The position numbers were made by a program, and so were the translations under genes. This document shows, piece by piece, positions 9,123 to 17,062 of a stretch of 23,101 nucleotides of DNA (the first letter of the stretch is position 1; each line of letters begins with the position of its first letter). Origin of the DNA: Actinomycetes bacterium (lineage in GTDB: Bacteria; Actinomycetota; Acidimicrobiia; Acidimicrobiales; Acidimicrobiaceae). The stretch covers positions 1-23,101 of the forward strand of contig JAKAQR010000043.1 of the NCBI GenBank assembly GCA_021819725.1. Direction: 5' to 3'. The notes beneath the pieces are model-generated. The model made no database searches, was not told the DNA's origin, and saw nothing but the letters and a program-made list of their open reading frames with translations.

Positions 9123-9956
9123 CTACGTAGCGACGCTGACGTCACCGGCCGTGGGTTCAGGACTCGAGGGGTTCTCTGATCTCGAGGCTCTCGCGCTTAT
9201 GATAAAGCCAGTATGGCCGATCATCTTCTGTTCAGGACGCACGATGTCGCCGTTGACGATCCAGCTGCGCTCTAGGATCTCCTTGACCGAGTCGACCGAC
9301 AGGCTGTGAAGCCGCATCGCCCGTACCGTCTCTTGAACTTGGTTGATATTGGTGACGTAGACTACCACACGGCCGTCGGAGGTCAACAGCGGCCTCACGC
9401 GAGCCAGTACCCGCCACGGGTCGAGCAGATCGAGGACTATCCGGTGGAATGGGCCCGAGATCTCGGTCTCCATGACATCACCGAGCACCACCTCTAGGTT
9501 ACTGCTCACCTCAGGTGGCAAAAAACTCTCGACGTTCTTGCGTCCCCGACTGGCAAAGTCCTCACGCTTTTCCACCGCGACGACGCTGGCTCCATGTCGC
9601 AACAGCCCCATCGTCAGTGCTCCCGACCCAAAGCCGGCTTCAAGCACGCGCATCCCAGGCAGTAGCGACAGCTCGCCGAGCATGGCGGCGATGTCCTTCG
9701 GATAGATGATCTGGGCACCACGGGGCATCTCGAGCACGATGTCCTCGAACGATGGCGCATAAACGGTCAGACTTGATCCTGACCGGGTGACGACCGTCGC
9801 ACCCGAAGCAGCCCCGATCACGGCATCGTGCTCGAGCAACCCACGATGAGTGTTCACCAAAGCACCTGCCTGCAGCGATAGGAGGAGACGCCGTCCCCGC
9901 GGGTCGACCACAAGAGCCCACGACCCAGCCTCGAAGACCCCCTGAACCTGCGTCAC
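9123..9956 (-). CDS. trmI: tRNA (adenine-N1)-methyltransferase TrmI (m1A58)
   Basis: 277 residues. It methylates N1 of A58 in the T-loop of tRNA using S-adenosylmethionine. A small N-terminal beta domain has GRRLLLSL and THRGLLEHDAVIG (36-48). The Rossmann domain has MPRGAQIIYPKD (78-89), SAM motif LEAGFGSGALT (105-115) and LDLLDPW (175-181), closely paralleling M. tuberculosis Rv2118c. The frame runs on to 10109, but I place the start at the GTG 9954-9956: it forms a GTGA overlap with the preceding small gene, and the sequence upstream does not align with the family. trmI near mpa is also the arrangement in mycobacteria. Confidence 0.93.
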   Translation of the reverse strand: MTQVQGVFEAGSWALVVDPRGRRLLLSLQAGALVNTHRGLLEHDAVIGAASGATVVTRSGSSLTVYAPSFEDIVLEMPRGAQIIYPKDIAAMLGELSLLPGMRVLEAGFGSGALTMGLLRHGASVVAVEKREDFASRGRKNVESFLPPEVSSNLEVVLGDVMETEISGPFHRIVLDLLDPWRVLARVRPLLTSDGRVVVYVTNINQVQETVRAMRLHSLSVDSVKEILERSWIVNGDIVRPEQKMIGHTGFIISARASRSENPSSPEPTAGDVSVAT

Positions 9957-10210
9957 TTGGAGATGCGTGACTTCGTCGAGATCACGTACCGTGCACCCTC
10001 GACCACTTCGAGCCTGGTGGTCCCTCGCGGGGTCGGAAAGCGTCGGCTCAGGGGTCCCTTTGTCAAGGACCGTAGTACATAGACCGCGAATGCACCCGCA
10101 AGCAACCAACGATTATTAGCGCTCGAAAAAATGCGCCTCAAACCGCGAGCGAGCACAGTAGAAGGGCGAAGTAGCGACAGGGTGCGTCCAAGACGTGTCA
10201 CAGCGCTCAC
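9953..10210 (-). CDS. small membrane protein, unknown
   Basis: 85 residues, with a basic N-terminal half, one predicted membrane segment at about 34-48 (RWLLAGAFAVYVLRS) and a short polar tail. Its GTG start shares one base with the stop of the gene upstream (TAGTG), and its stop overlaps the trmI GTG (GTGA). These overlaps on both sides are the main evidence that it is translated. It overlaps the upstream extension of the trmI frame, which argues for the shorter trmI. No family recognised. It is probably co-expressed with the two small membrane genes before it. Confidence 0.6.
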   Translation of the reverse strand: MSAVTRLGRTLSLLRPSTVLARGLRRIFSSANNRWLLAGAFAVYVLRSLTKGPLSRRFPTPRGTTRLEVVEGARYVISTKSRISK

Positions 10211-10416
10211 TACAATCGGGTAATTTCGATCACTGATGTCTTGTTATGCCCTCGGCGATAACCCGCGACGAAGGCCACCAGAACGAGCAATCCTGCCGCC
10301 AGCCCTACAAAGCCCGGAAACGCAGGCTTGAGCGCGCCCAACGAGCTGTTTGCCGATCTCTGCACGCCACGAAAGGAATCCTCGACATCAGCAAGGCTGA
10401 TTCTCTTATCGGCCAT
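10210..10416 (-). CDS. small single-span membrane protein, unknown
   Basis: 68 residues, with an N-terminal helical polar part, a hydrophobic segment at about 35-53 (GFVGLAAGLLVLVAFVAGY), then a basic GYRRGHNK and a short tail. This looks like a membrane-anchored protein with a cytoplasmic basic patch. Two ATGs lie close together at 10422 and 10416. AGGAGG abuts the first directly and is 6 bases from the second, so the second is chosen. It follows the holin-like gene after two bases and shares one base with the next gene. No named family recognised. Confidence 0.65.
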   Translation of the reverse strand: MADKRISLADVEDSFRGVQRSANSSLGALKPAFPGFVGLAAGLLVLVAFVAGYRRGHNKTSVIEITRL

Positions 10417-10418
10417 CG

Positions 10419-10715
10419 TCATCCTCCTCGCTTGCCAATGCGCTTGAACGTAACCGCCAACACGATCCCCACCACTACGAGGGTAATCAGATAGGGCAGC
10501 CAATTGAGATGACCGTGGAACGCGGAGCCGGTCTCGTCTTGGAGCAACCGCAGCAACCCGAGGGCTACCAGCACAAATCCAAACGCCGTCAGTACCGATG
10601 CAACGACACCCCAAAGTAGCAGTCCACCCAGTCGCTTGACGGGATCGATCGTCTCCTGCTTAACGTAGCTCAACGACATCGACACTGCCGACTTGAGATC
10701 ATCTCGTTGACTCAC
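10419..10715 (-). CDS. two-span membrane protein, phage-holin-like family
   Basis: 98 residues with two membrane helices: about 29-55 (from LGGLLLWGVVASVLTAFGF) and about 73-92 (YLITLVVVGIVLAVTF). A short polar loop containing QDETGSAF joins them. The N-terminal part is amphipathic (SLSYVKQETIDPVKRL). It resembles chromosomal actinobacterial proteins often labelled phage holin family, which do not lie in prophages; nothing phage-like is nearby. The start chosen is GTG 10713-10715, with GGGGAGG 8 bases upstream; the frame extends nine codons further. It is the first gene of the minus-strand set ending in trmI. The role is unknown. Confidence 0.75.
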   Translation of the reverse strand: MSQRDDLKSAVSMSLSYVKQETIDPVKRLGGLLLWGVVASVLTAFGFVLVALGLLRLLQDETGSAFHGHLNWLPYLITLVVVGIVLAVTFKRIGKRGG

Positions 10716-10885
10716 GTCAAAAGCCTCCCCACCGAAGATCAAACTGCTCGGTTCACACTAGGATAGCAGCGTAATCACCGCTCAACCCCATCCAAGCTGT
10801 TGCGCTGCCAGCCAGCGTCGTAACGTCAATTCGCGACCGTTGGATGGAGGTGGTCGCGCGGCCAAGACCGGTACGAAGGAGTGAA
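10716..10885. promoter_or_regulatory. divergent intergenic region between the membrane-protein/trmI operon and pgl
   Basis: 170 bases between diverging genes. On the minus strand TATCCT (10765-10760) is a fair -10 element. TTGAGC (10785-10780) resembles a -35 but is only 14 bases away, shorter than usual. For the plus strand no clear promoter is seen; only the ribosome site GAAGGAG before pgl is evident. Confidence 0.25.
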
Positions 10886-11620
10886 ATGGCGAATTTTACC
10901 TATGAAATTACCGACGACATACCAGAGCGCTTCGCCGTCCACGTGAACAGCCACCTCCCCAAAGGGGGTCTCCTCCTCCTCTCTGGAGGACACACTATCC
11001 TGGAACTCCTGGCCGCGCTACGCGACTCGCTCTCCGCCTACCACGGGGACCCACTCGCCATTGGGCAGGTCGACGAGCGACTGGTTCCCTCCGACGACGA
11101 GCGATCCAACTGGTACCACATCGCCAACGGACTCAAGGACCTCGAGTACATCGATCTGCCCATGATCAAGTGCCATACCCCAACCGAACGGGCGCTCCTT
11201 GCCGACTGCGATACGCCTGATCGCAGCACCGCTGAGGCTCGCGCCACCCTTGCCAAGGGTTATGCCAAGCGATACGAGTTCCTGCTGGCTGAGTACCAAC
11301 CGTGGTCCGTTGTCCATCTTGGTCTTGGCGCCGATGGGCATACCGCTTCGCTATTTCCCAACTCCTCGGCCCTCGGCTCGATGAGCAGCTTCGTCACCTC
11401 GAATGTCGATCCATCGGGTGCCAACCCCATCGAGCGCGTCACCTTGACATTTCCGGCACTCAATCGCTTCGACTTCCGGATCATCGTAGCTACTGGCCAG
11501 GACAAAGCGACGATCGTTGAGCGTGCACTGCACGGTGACGGGTTGCCGATCCACGCCCTCGACACCAAGAACACGTTGCTCCTCATCGACCGAGCTGCTG
11601 CCAGTGCACTCGAGGCCTGA
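10886..11620 (+). CDS. pgl: 6-phosphogluconolactonase
   Basis: 244 residues. It hydrolyses 6-phosphogluconolactone to 6-phosphogluconate, the second step of the oxidative pentose phosphate pathway. SGGHT (33-37) matches the phosphate-binding loop. DERLVP (63-68) with SN (74-75) and the hallmark LGLGADGHTASLFP (145-158) identify the DevB/SOL branch of the glucosamine/galactosamine-6-phosphate isomerase fold. The start is the ATG at 10886 with GAAGGAG upstream; the frame extends to 10844 without a ribosome site. There is no zwf or gnd beside it. The next gene makes a coenzyme F420 precursor, and F420-dependent glucose-6-phosphate dehydrogenase yields the same lactone. Confidence 0.92.
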   Translation: MANFTYEITDDIPERFAVHVNSHLPKGGLLLLSGGHTILELLAALRDSLSAYHGDPLAIGQVDERLVPSDDERSNWYHIANGLKDLEYIDLPMIKCHTPTERALLADCDTPDRSTAEARATLAKGYAKRYEFLLAEYQPWSVVHLGLGADGHTASLFPNSSALGSMSSFVTSNVDPSGANPIERVTLTFPALNRFDFRIIVATGQDKATIVERALHGDGLPIHALDTKNTLLLIDRAAASALEA

Positions 11621-11760
11621 CCCACAATGGGGCTGTCGTTGGTGACATGAGCGTCGACCGCCCCTATGGGTGTCGACCAATACCACTCGTTCGGCACACC
11701 CCGTCTTCCAACGATGACACGGTGCGCCGAATACTCCAACGGCCACGCCTCGACGATTGC

Positions 11761-11772
11761 TAGGGTGGTCCC
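11761..11772 (+). promoter_or_regulatory. possible -10 element giving a leaderless fbiC message
   Basis: TAGGGT at 11761-11766 fits the actinobacterial TANNNT -10 pattern and lies six bases before the fbiC ATG. Transcription would then start at or next to the A of the ATG. No -35 is obvious. The overlapping AGGGTGG could instead act as a weak ribosome site, so this is tentative. Confidence 0.3.
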
Positions 11773-14079
11773 ATGCACATAAATCTTGCCCGATGGTCAA
11801 CCGACAGACTTCTGGCTGAGGCGTCAAAGCTCCGCGACCGAAGCTTTGGCCGCCTGACTACCTACTCGCCAAAGGCGTTCTTCCCTTTCACCATGCTCTG
11901 TCGTGATAGCTGCGGATACTGCACCTTCGCCAAGGCGCCTGCCCGTCTCGCCCAGGCGTATATGACCCTTGACGAGGTTACCAATCTCGCACGCTCCGCA
12001 CATGCCCGAGGCGCCATCGAAGCGCTCTTCACGCTGGGAGAGCGTCCAGAAGATCGCTACGCGATCGCCCGTGAGGAGCTCGATAGGCTTGGGTATCGCT
12101 CGACCGTCGACTATCTACGCCAAGGAGCTGAGACCGCCCTCAAGGAGCACCTACTGCCTCACATCAACGCTGGAAACTTGGCCCCTGACGAGCTCGCGTT
12201 GCTGCGACCGGTAGCCGTCTCAATGGGCATCATGGTTGAGTCAATCAATGAGACGCTGCCGTGCCATCGCCTCGCCCCCGACAAAGAGCCACAGCGCAGA
12301 CTGCAAATGCTCAAGGATGCCGGTGAACTCTCAATCCCAATGACCACTGGCCTCTTGATCGGTATCGGCGACACCGAGGGGGATCGTATCGAAGCTCTTC
12401 GTGCGATCGCAGCAATCGCAGAGCGCTATGACAACATTCAAGAGGTGATCATCCAGAACTTCGTACCCAAGCCAGCGACCCAGATGGCCTTAGTTCCCCC
12501 ACCATCGCGTGCGGAGTACCTCAGGTCTATCGCACTGGCGCGGCTTATCTTGCCCCCCACCGTCAGCCTCCAGGCTCCACCTAACCTCTCGGATGATGTG
12601 AGCGAGCTTCTCATGGCGGGGGTCAACGATCTCGGTGGAATCTCTCGAGTGACCCCAGACCATGTCAACCCCGAACGCCCATGGCCCAACACCACAGAGC
12701 TCTCCGAACGCCTTGAGCGTCTGGGCTTTGCCCTCACGCCGCGCCTACCGATCTATCCAAGCTATCTCCAGACGCCATCAAGATGGATTGACGACTCTCT
12801 GATACCAGCGATCAACTACCACCGCGACCAACTCGGATTTGCGCGAGAGCACCGCTGGTTTTCCGGAGAGCCCACACAGCTACCAGATCGCGTTTTCTTG
12901 AAGCCAAGCAATTCTCTTGCTACCCCAGCATGGCTCGACGAACTACGAGATGAACTTGACGCGGGGCATGAAGCGCCAACTGAACTGCTCGTCGAGGCTG
13001 GATCCGCGAAGGGGTTCGACGTCATGGGCGTGGTCGAACTGGCGGATGACTTGCGTCGCAAAACCGTCGGCGATGTAGTCACGTACGTAGCCAATCGCAA
13101 TATCAATTACACCAATGTCTGTACGTTCAAGTGCCGGTTTTGTGCCTTTTCAAAGGGGCCACTCTCACTAAATTTGCGTGGAACGCCCTATCTCCTGAGT
13201 CTCGATGAGATCCTGGACAAGGTGGGCGATGCGCAAGAGCATGGGGCAACCGAGGTCTGCCTCCAGGGCGGCATCCACCCTACGTTCGATGGTGAGTACT
13301 ATCTCACCGTAGCCAAAGCCATTCACACCCAGTTTCCGGCGATCCATCTCCACGGATTCTCCGCTTTGGAGGTATTCACCGGCGCAAAGCGCCTTCATAT
13401 CGAACTTGATGACTACCTTCGACAGTTGCACGATGCGGGTCTCAAAAGTCTGCCTGGAACCGCTGCTGAAATCCTCTACGATCCAGTTCGAGCGATTTTG
13501 TGTCCGGACAAGCTAACGACTGATGAGTGGTTGCAGGTTCATGCGACCGCGCACGCCGTTGGCTTGCGCTCGAATGTCACGATGATGTTTGGCAGCGTTG
13601 AAGACATCGGCGCCGTCGTGCGACACTTTGATGTCACCCGACAATTGGGCCAAGCCACTCACGGCTTTACGGAGTTCGTGCCACTACCCTTTGTTCACAT
13701 GGCGACACCCATCTTCCGTTCGGGAAGAGCTAGGCGTGGACCAACACTGCGAGAAACGGTCCTGATCCACGCGCTCGGTCGCATTGCCTACCACGGAGTT
13801 ATCGATAACATCCAGGTCAGCTGGGTCAAACTCGGAGTAGAGGGCGCAGCACTCCTGCTCGGTTGCGGCGCCAACGATCTCGGCGGTACGCTCATGGAAG
13901 AGAGCATCTCGCACGCTGCCGGAGCTACCCATGGCACAGCGCTCACCCACGATGATTTTGCACTGGTCGCCCAGCATGCTGGACGCATACTGCAACAACG
14001 TACAACCTTTTACGAACCAGTGTCGAACGACCCCAACCAGAGAATCCCAGTCCAAGCAATGCCCGGACTGGCACCATGA
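11773..14079 (+). CDS. fbiC: FO synthase (fused CofG-CofH), coenzyme F420 biosynthesis
   Basis: 768 residues. A dual radical-SAM enzyme that makes 7,8-didemethyl-8-hydroxy-5-deazariboflavin (FO), the F420 chromophore, from tyrosine and a ribityl-pyrimidine. The N-terminal CofG-like half has C43-x3-C47-x2-C50 (CRDSCGYC). The C-terminal CofH-like half has C450-x3-C454-x2-C457 (CTFKCRFC). Each Cys triad holds a [4Fe-4S] cluster. Other family segments include FPFTMLCRDSCGYCTFAKA and ATEVCLQGGIHP. It is somewhat shorter than mycobacterial FbiC (about 850). The fused form is typical of actinobacteria; archaea and cyanobacteria have two genes. Its stop overlaps the next start by four bases (ATGA). 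Confidence 0.96.
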   Translation: MHINLARWSTDRLLAEASKLRDRSFGRLTTYSPKAFFPFTMLCRDSCGYCTFAKAPARLAQAYMTLDEVTNLARSAHARGAIEALFTLGERPEDRYAIAREELDRLGYRSTVDYLRQGAETALKEHLLPHINAGNLAPDELALLRPVAVSMGIMVESINETLPCHRLAPDKEPQRRLQMLKDAGELSIPMTTGLLIGIGDTEGDRIEALRAIAAIAERYDNIQEVIIQNFVPKPATQMALVPPPSRAEYLRSIALARLILPPTVSLQAPPNLSDDVSELLMAGVNDLGGISRVTPDHVNPERPWPNTTELSERLERLGFALTPRLPIYPSYLQTPSRWIDDSLIPAINYHRDQLGFAREHRWFSGEPTQLPDRVFLKPSNSLATPAWLDELRDELDAGHEAPTELLVEAGSAKGFDVMGVVELADDLRRKTVGDVVTYVANRNINYTNVCTFKCRFCAFSKGPLSLNLRGTPYLLSLDEILDKVGDAQEHGATEVCLQGGIHPTFDGEYYLTVAKAIHTQFPAIHLHGFSALEVFTGAKRLHIELDDYLRQLHDAGLKSLPGTAAEILYDPVRAILCPDKLTTDEWLQVHATAHAVGLRSNVTMMFGSVEDIGAVVRHFDVTRQLGQATHGFTEFVPLPFVHMATPIFRSGRARRGPTLRETVLIHALGRIAYHGVIDNIQVSWVKLGVEGAALLLGCGANDLGGTLMEESISHAAGATHGTALTHDDFALVAQHAGRILQQRTTFYEPVSNDPNQRIPVQAMPGLAP

Positions 14080-15089
14080 CTGAAGCGCAAACCTCAAGCC
14101 CGACCACTCCTCAGGAGCGCTCCGTCGGTATCGAGAATCCTAATCGGGATCTCAAGCTCGCGCTCGTCAACGAACTCGAGTCGACCCTGGGCGCCAACAT
14201 GGATCGCCTCGATCTCAAGATGATCACATCGGCGATTCGTGAGCTCAGAGAAGCCTTCACCACGTTCGCCCCCTATCGGACACAACATAAAGTCACCATT
14301 TTCGGCTCTGCCAGGACCACACCGACCGACCCGCGCTACACGCTTGCCCTCGCGCTTGGTGCCGCATTCGCCCAGCGCGACTGGCTCGTCATCACCGGAG
14401 GCGGTCCTGGCATCATGGAGGCAGCAACCGTCGGCGCTGGCCCAAAGCACGCCTTTGGGATCAACATACGCCTACCACACGAGCAAGACGCGGTAGCCGG
14501 ACTCGAGGGCATTGGGCACTTGATCGAGATGAAGTACTTCTTCACCAGAAAAGTGCTCATGATCAAGGAGTCCTCAGCGTTTGTCTCGATGCCCGGGGGC
14601 CTTGGGACCCTCGACGAGACCTTCGAACTCCTCACGCTGCTCCAGACTGGGAAGGCCCAACTCGCACCCCTGGTGCTGTTAGAGCCTCCCGGACACGATT
14701 ACTTCTCGACGCTCCTGTCGTTCCTGACCGAGGTCCTCGTTCCACAGGGTCTTGTCTCCGCGTCGGATCTCTCTCTCTTTCGCCGCTGCTGGACCGTCGA
14801 AGATACCGTGGATGAGGTCACGCACTTCTACCATAACTTCCACTCGGCGCGCATCGTCGGACACCGCCTCATCCTACGCCTTCAGCGACTACCCAACGAA
14901 TCGCTCCTGAGCGCGCTGAACCACGACTTCGTCGATATCGTCCGTTCCGGTAGCATCGACGCTACCGAACCGACCGCGTGGGAGGTCCGTGAACACGATA
15001 ACATCCACCTCAAGCGGTTAGCACTCGATTTCGATCAGCACTCATTGGGGCGACTCCGAACCATGATCGACCGCCTGAACGAAGTCTGA
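14076..15089 (+). CDS. LOG-family (Lonely guy) Rossmann-fold protein with C-terminal extension
   Basis: 337 residues. The core has the LOG signature GGGPGIMEA (108-116) and PGGLGTLDE (173-181), the nucleotide-binding and catalytic motifs of phosphoribohydrolases that release free base from nucleoside monophosphates. IFGSAR (75-80) is also typical. Plain LOG proteins are near 190-260 residues. Here there is an N-terminal arm of about 70 residues and roughly 100 residues after the core (HNFHSARIVGHRLILRLQRL onward) that I do not recognise. The true substrate is uncertain; a housekeeping nucleotide role is as likely as cytokinin production. Its ATG overlaps the fbiC stop, implying coupled translation. 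Confidence 0.88.
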   Translation: MTEAQTSSPTTPQERSVGIENPNRDLKLALVNELESTLGANMDRLDLKMITSAIRELREAFTTFAPYRTQHKVTIFGSARTTPTDPRYTLALALGAAFAQRDWLVITGGGPGIMEAATVGAGPKHAFGINIRLPHEQDAVAGLEGIGHLIEMKYFFTRKVLMIKESSAFVSMPGGLGTLDETFELLTLLQTGKAQLAPLVLLEPPGHDYFSTLLSFLTEVLVPQGLVSASDLSLFRRCWTVEDTVDEVTHFYHNFHSARIVGHRLILRLQRLPNESLLSALNHDFVDIVRSGSIDATEPTAWEVREHDNIHLKRLALDFDQHSLGRLRTMIDRLNEV

Positions 15090-15745
15090 ACCCGAGGTGG
15101 CAGCACACCTTTAGCGAGTCCAATAAGCGCTTAGGTCCTCGCGCACGGTTCCTGTCCGAGCCTCGATCCAAACTCAAAGTATGAGAAAGGCACAATTAGA
15201 ACTCTTCGAGGAAATGACCACTGTCGACAACTCCGATTTTCGGCGCCAACAGGGCCTCCATGGTGTCGCAAAGCTGCGCCAGACCCTATCGACTGCGAAC
15301 CAGCGATGCCGAGACGTCGCCTGATTCGAACCGGCTCGCTACAGCGATCCCCATCGCCCCAATGTGACCAGCTCCATCGACTCTGATCGCCGATGCGAAC
15401 CAGGACCGTTATGCGACGCCGACACAGTCCACAATCGTGCGGGAAACTCAGCATGTCCAGTCGCGGGCCTCTACGTGGTCACGACCATCAACCGACACCG
15501 ATATGGCCGCACTCTCTGGCTAAGCGTGCCGACTAACCCCGTCCTTTAGGACGCCAAGGACGTCTGGCGGACCCAACTCACACTCGGCAGGCACCGATGC
15601 CCACCACTACATCAGTACGAGGCGATCCGTCCATCAGACAAGATATTTCGCTAACATGGACTGTTTTTACCACCTCATGCGCTTTTCAACGTCAATACCA
15701 CCATATGTGTTCAGTTATGTAGGCTGAACTGCCGATACTGCACTT
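15090..15745. other. 656-base intergenic region between the LOG gene and the pilin module
   Basis: No convincing gene. A 47-codon plus-strand frame at 15181-15324 begins MRKAQLELFEEMTTVDNSDF but has no ribosome site. A perfect 6-bp hairpin, CGTCCT-TT-AGGACG, lies at 15540-15553 after CCC. The part from about 15640 to 15720 is more AT-rich than its surroundings and probably carries the pilin promoter. CAGTT/AACTG (about 15712-15732) forms a small inverted repeat there. Confidence 0.4.
15734..15745 (+). promoter_or_regulatory. possible -10 element for a leaderless pilin-operon message
   Basis: GATACT (15734-15739) resembles a -10 hexamer and is six bases from the GTG start, placing transcription start about at the G of the start codon. 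No ribosome site precedes this GTG. The geometry is the same as proposed for fbiC. There is no recognisable -35. Confidence 0.28.
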
Positions 15746-17062
15746 GTGAACGGTCGACTGAGAACCCTGGAGCGAGAAGAACGAGGGGTCTCACTAATTA
15801 GCGTGCTTGTGGCATTCACCATTCTTGCCGCCGTAGTAGGTCCTGCGACCTACCTCGTGGAGCGCTCGACGCAACTGTCCGCCTCGTCACGAGAACAGGT
15901 GGTCGCCTCGAATCTCGCACAGTCAGAGATTCAGGTCCTCGATGCCGAGGCTACACGTTCATTCACCAACCTCACGAACATGCTCGGCACCTCGACCCAT
16001 ACCGCCACAATTGGTTCGATCGTGTATACCATCACGGATAATCTTTACTGGACCGAAGGCACGTCAAACCCTAATGGATGCAACGCTAATGCCACGAGTT
16101 CTCAGGTGCTCGAACCAATTCTTTCGGCATCCGTCACCGTTACCTGGACAGGGATGGCACCGTTCCCACCAGTACGCAGCACGACCGGCTACCACGTCCC
16201 AGCGGGCTATAGCTCGCCAACCACAGGGTCGGTCTTGGTGGTCGCCCAAAATCAGGCTGGAGTTCCCGATAGCAATGTGATCGTGTCGTTGGTAGCACAA
16301 GGGGCGGCGAGTGACACGGCGCAGACGGTCCAGACCGATTCCCAGGGGTGCGCACTCTTTCCGTTCATCACCCCTGGGGTCTACGCGGTGTCGTTATCCG
16401 CTCCTTCAGGCCAGACATGGATTACCCCGGCCAGTACCCCCGATCCCTCTCAAACGGTAACTGTGAGTGCCTCACAGAGCACCCAAGCAGACTTCACGTA
16501 TGCCCAAGCAGCCTCATTTAGCATCACGTACCCCAATATCCCGATACCTTGGGCGTTCGGGGTTTCTCTTGGATCGACGTCCTTGCCCGGCGGTGAAACC
16601 ATCTACTCGCCGAACCCGAGCTCCTCTCCAGTCACCGGCATCGCTCCCGTGTTTCCTGCAACCACCGGTTATCAAGCGTGGCTGGGACAATGTCAGTTGT
16701 ACACCTCTTTTTCCGGAACCGGACTGGGACAGATAGCGATCGCTCAGCCGGGAACTACCAGCGCCATCAACCTTCTTGGGCAGCCGGTCACCATTACCGT
16801 CACCAAGGCCAGCAGTCCAGTGTCTGGTGCAACGGTTAGCGTTCAGCAAACCGATGCCAACGGCACACCCCTCTCCGGATGCTCGAACTCGATCACCGCC
16901 GTCGGAACCACCAACAGCAATGGCCAACTGACCTTTCTTGCGCCAATCGGCTACGTGACCATCACTGTGACCGATGGGTCCTCGAGCACCCCCTATCCAT
17001 CGACAGGAGCCCTGCAGACACCCGGGGGAGGATCGATCGATGTACCGATCGCACTCGGGTGA
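15746..17062 (+). CDS. PilV-like minor prepilin with Cna-B/carboxypeptidase-regulatory-like domains
   Basis: 438 residues. The type IV prepilin leader is 14 residues (MNGRLRTLEREERG) with cleavage expected after G14. A hydrophobic helix VSLISVLVAFTILAAVVGPA follows, then the polar helix typical of PilV-like pilins (SNLAQSEIQ). Position +5 is Ser (S19), not the usual Glu. After about residue 160 come two beta-rich modules (about 161-251 and 345-411) with the GxV-x-Dx-G-x-F/L-x-G-Y pattern of Cna-B or carboxypeptidase-regulatory repeats. It should be exported to the cell surface through a pilus or pseudopilus. Four Cys allow two disulfides. The GTG start has no ribosome site and may be leaderless. 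It overlaps the next gene by 23 bases. Confidence 0.8.
   Translation: MNGRLRTLEREERGVSLISVLVAFTILAAVVGPATYLVERSTQLSASSREQVVASNLAQSEIQVLDAEATRSFTNLTNMLGTSTHTATIGSIVYTITDNLYWTEGTSNPNGCNANATSSQVLEPILSASVTVTWTGMAPFPPVRSTTGYHVPAGYSSPTTGSVLVVAQNQAGVPDSNVIVSLVAQGAASDTAQTVQTDSQGCALFPFITPGVYAVSLSAPSGQTWITPASTPDPSQTVTVSASQSTQADFTYAQAASFSITYPNIPIPWAFGVSLGSTSLPGGETIYSPNPSSSPVTGIAPVFPATTGYQAWLGQCQLYTSFSGTGLGQIAIAQPGTTSAINLLGQPVTITVTKASSPVSGATVSVQQTDANGTPLSGCSNSITAVGTTNSNGQLTFLAPIGYVTITVTDGSSSTPYPSTGALQTPGGGSIDVPIALG

Noticed and set aside
8933..9130. Small plus-strand frame after the ferredoxin gene
   Set aside because: Poor ribosome site, an unconvincing translation and overlap with the trmI 3' end; the 211-base gap looks non-coding.
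11260..11778. 172-codon minus-strand frame
   Set aside because: Antisense to pgl and the gap before fbiC; no ribosome site and no protein-like motifs.
15315..15420. GGTTCGAATC on the minus strand, resembling a tRNA T-arm
   Set aside because: The T-stem has a mismatch and no matching acceptor stem or anticodon arm can be built upstream.
15131..15454. 107-codon minus-strand frame in the large gap
   Set aside because: No ribosome site and an Arg/Ser/Gly/Cys-rich translation typical of non-coding GC-rich DNA.
9111..15476. The 15-base string CGCGGGCCTCTACGT found near 9115 and 15462
   Set aside because: One exact 15-mer match in 23 kb is close to chance, and the flanks do not align.
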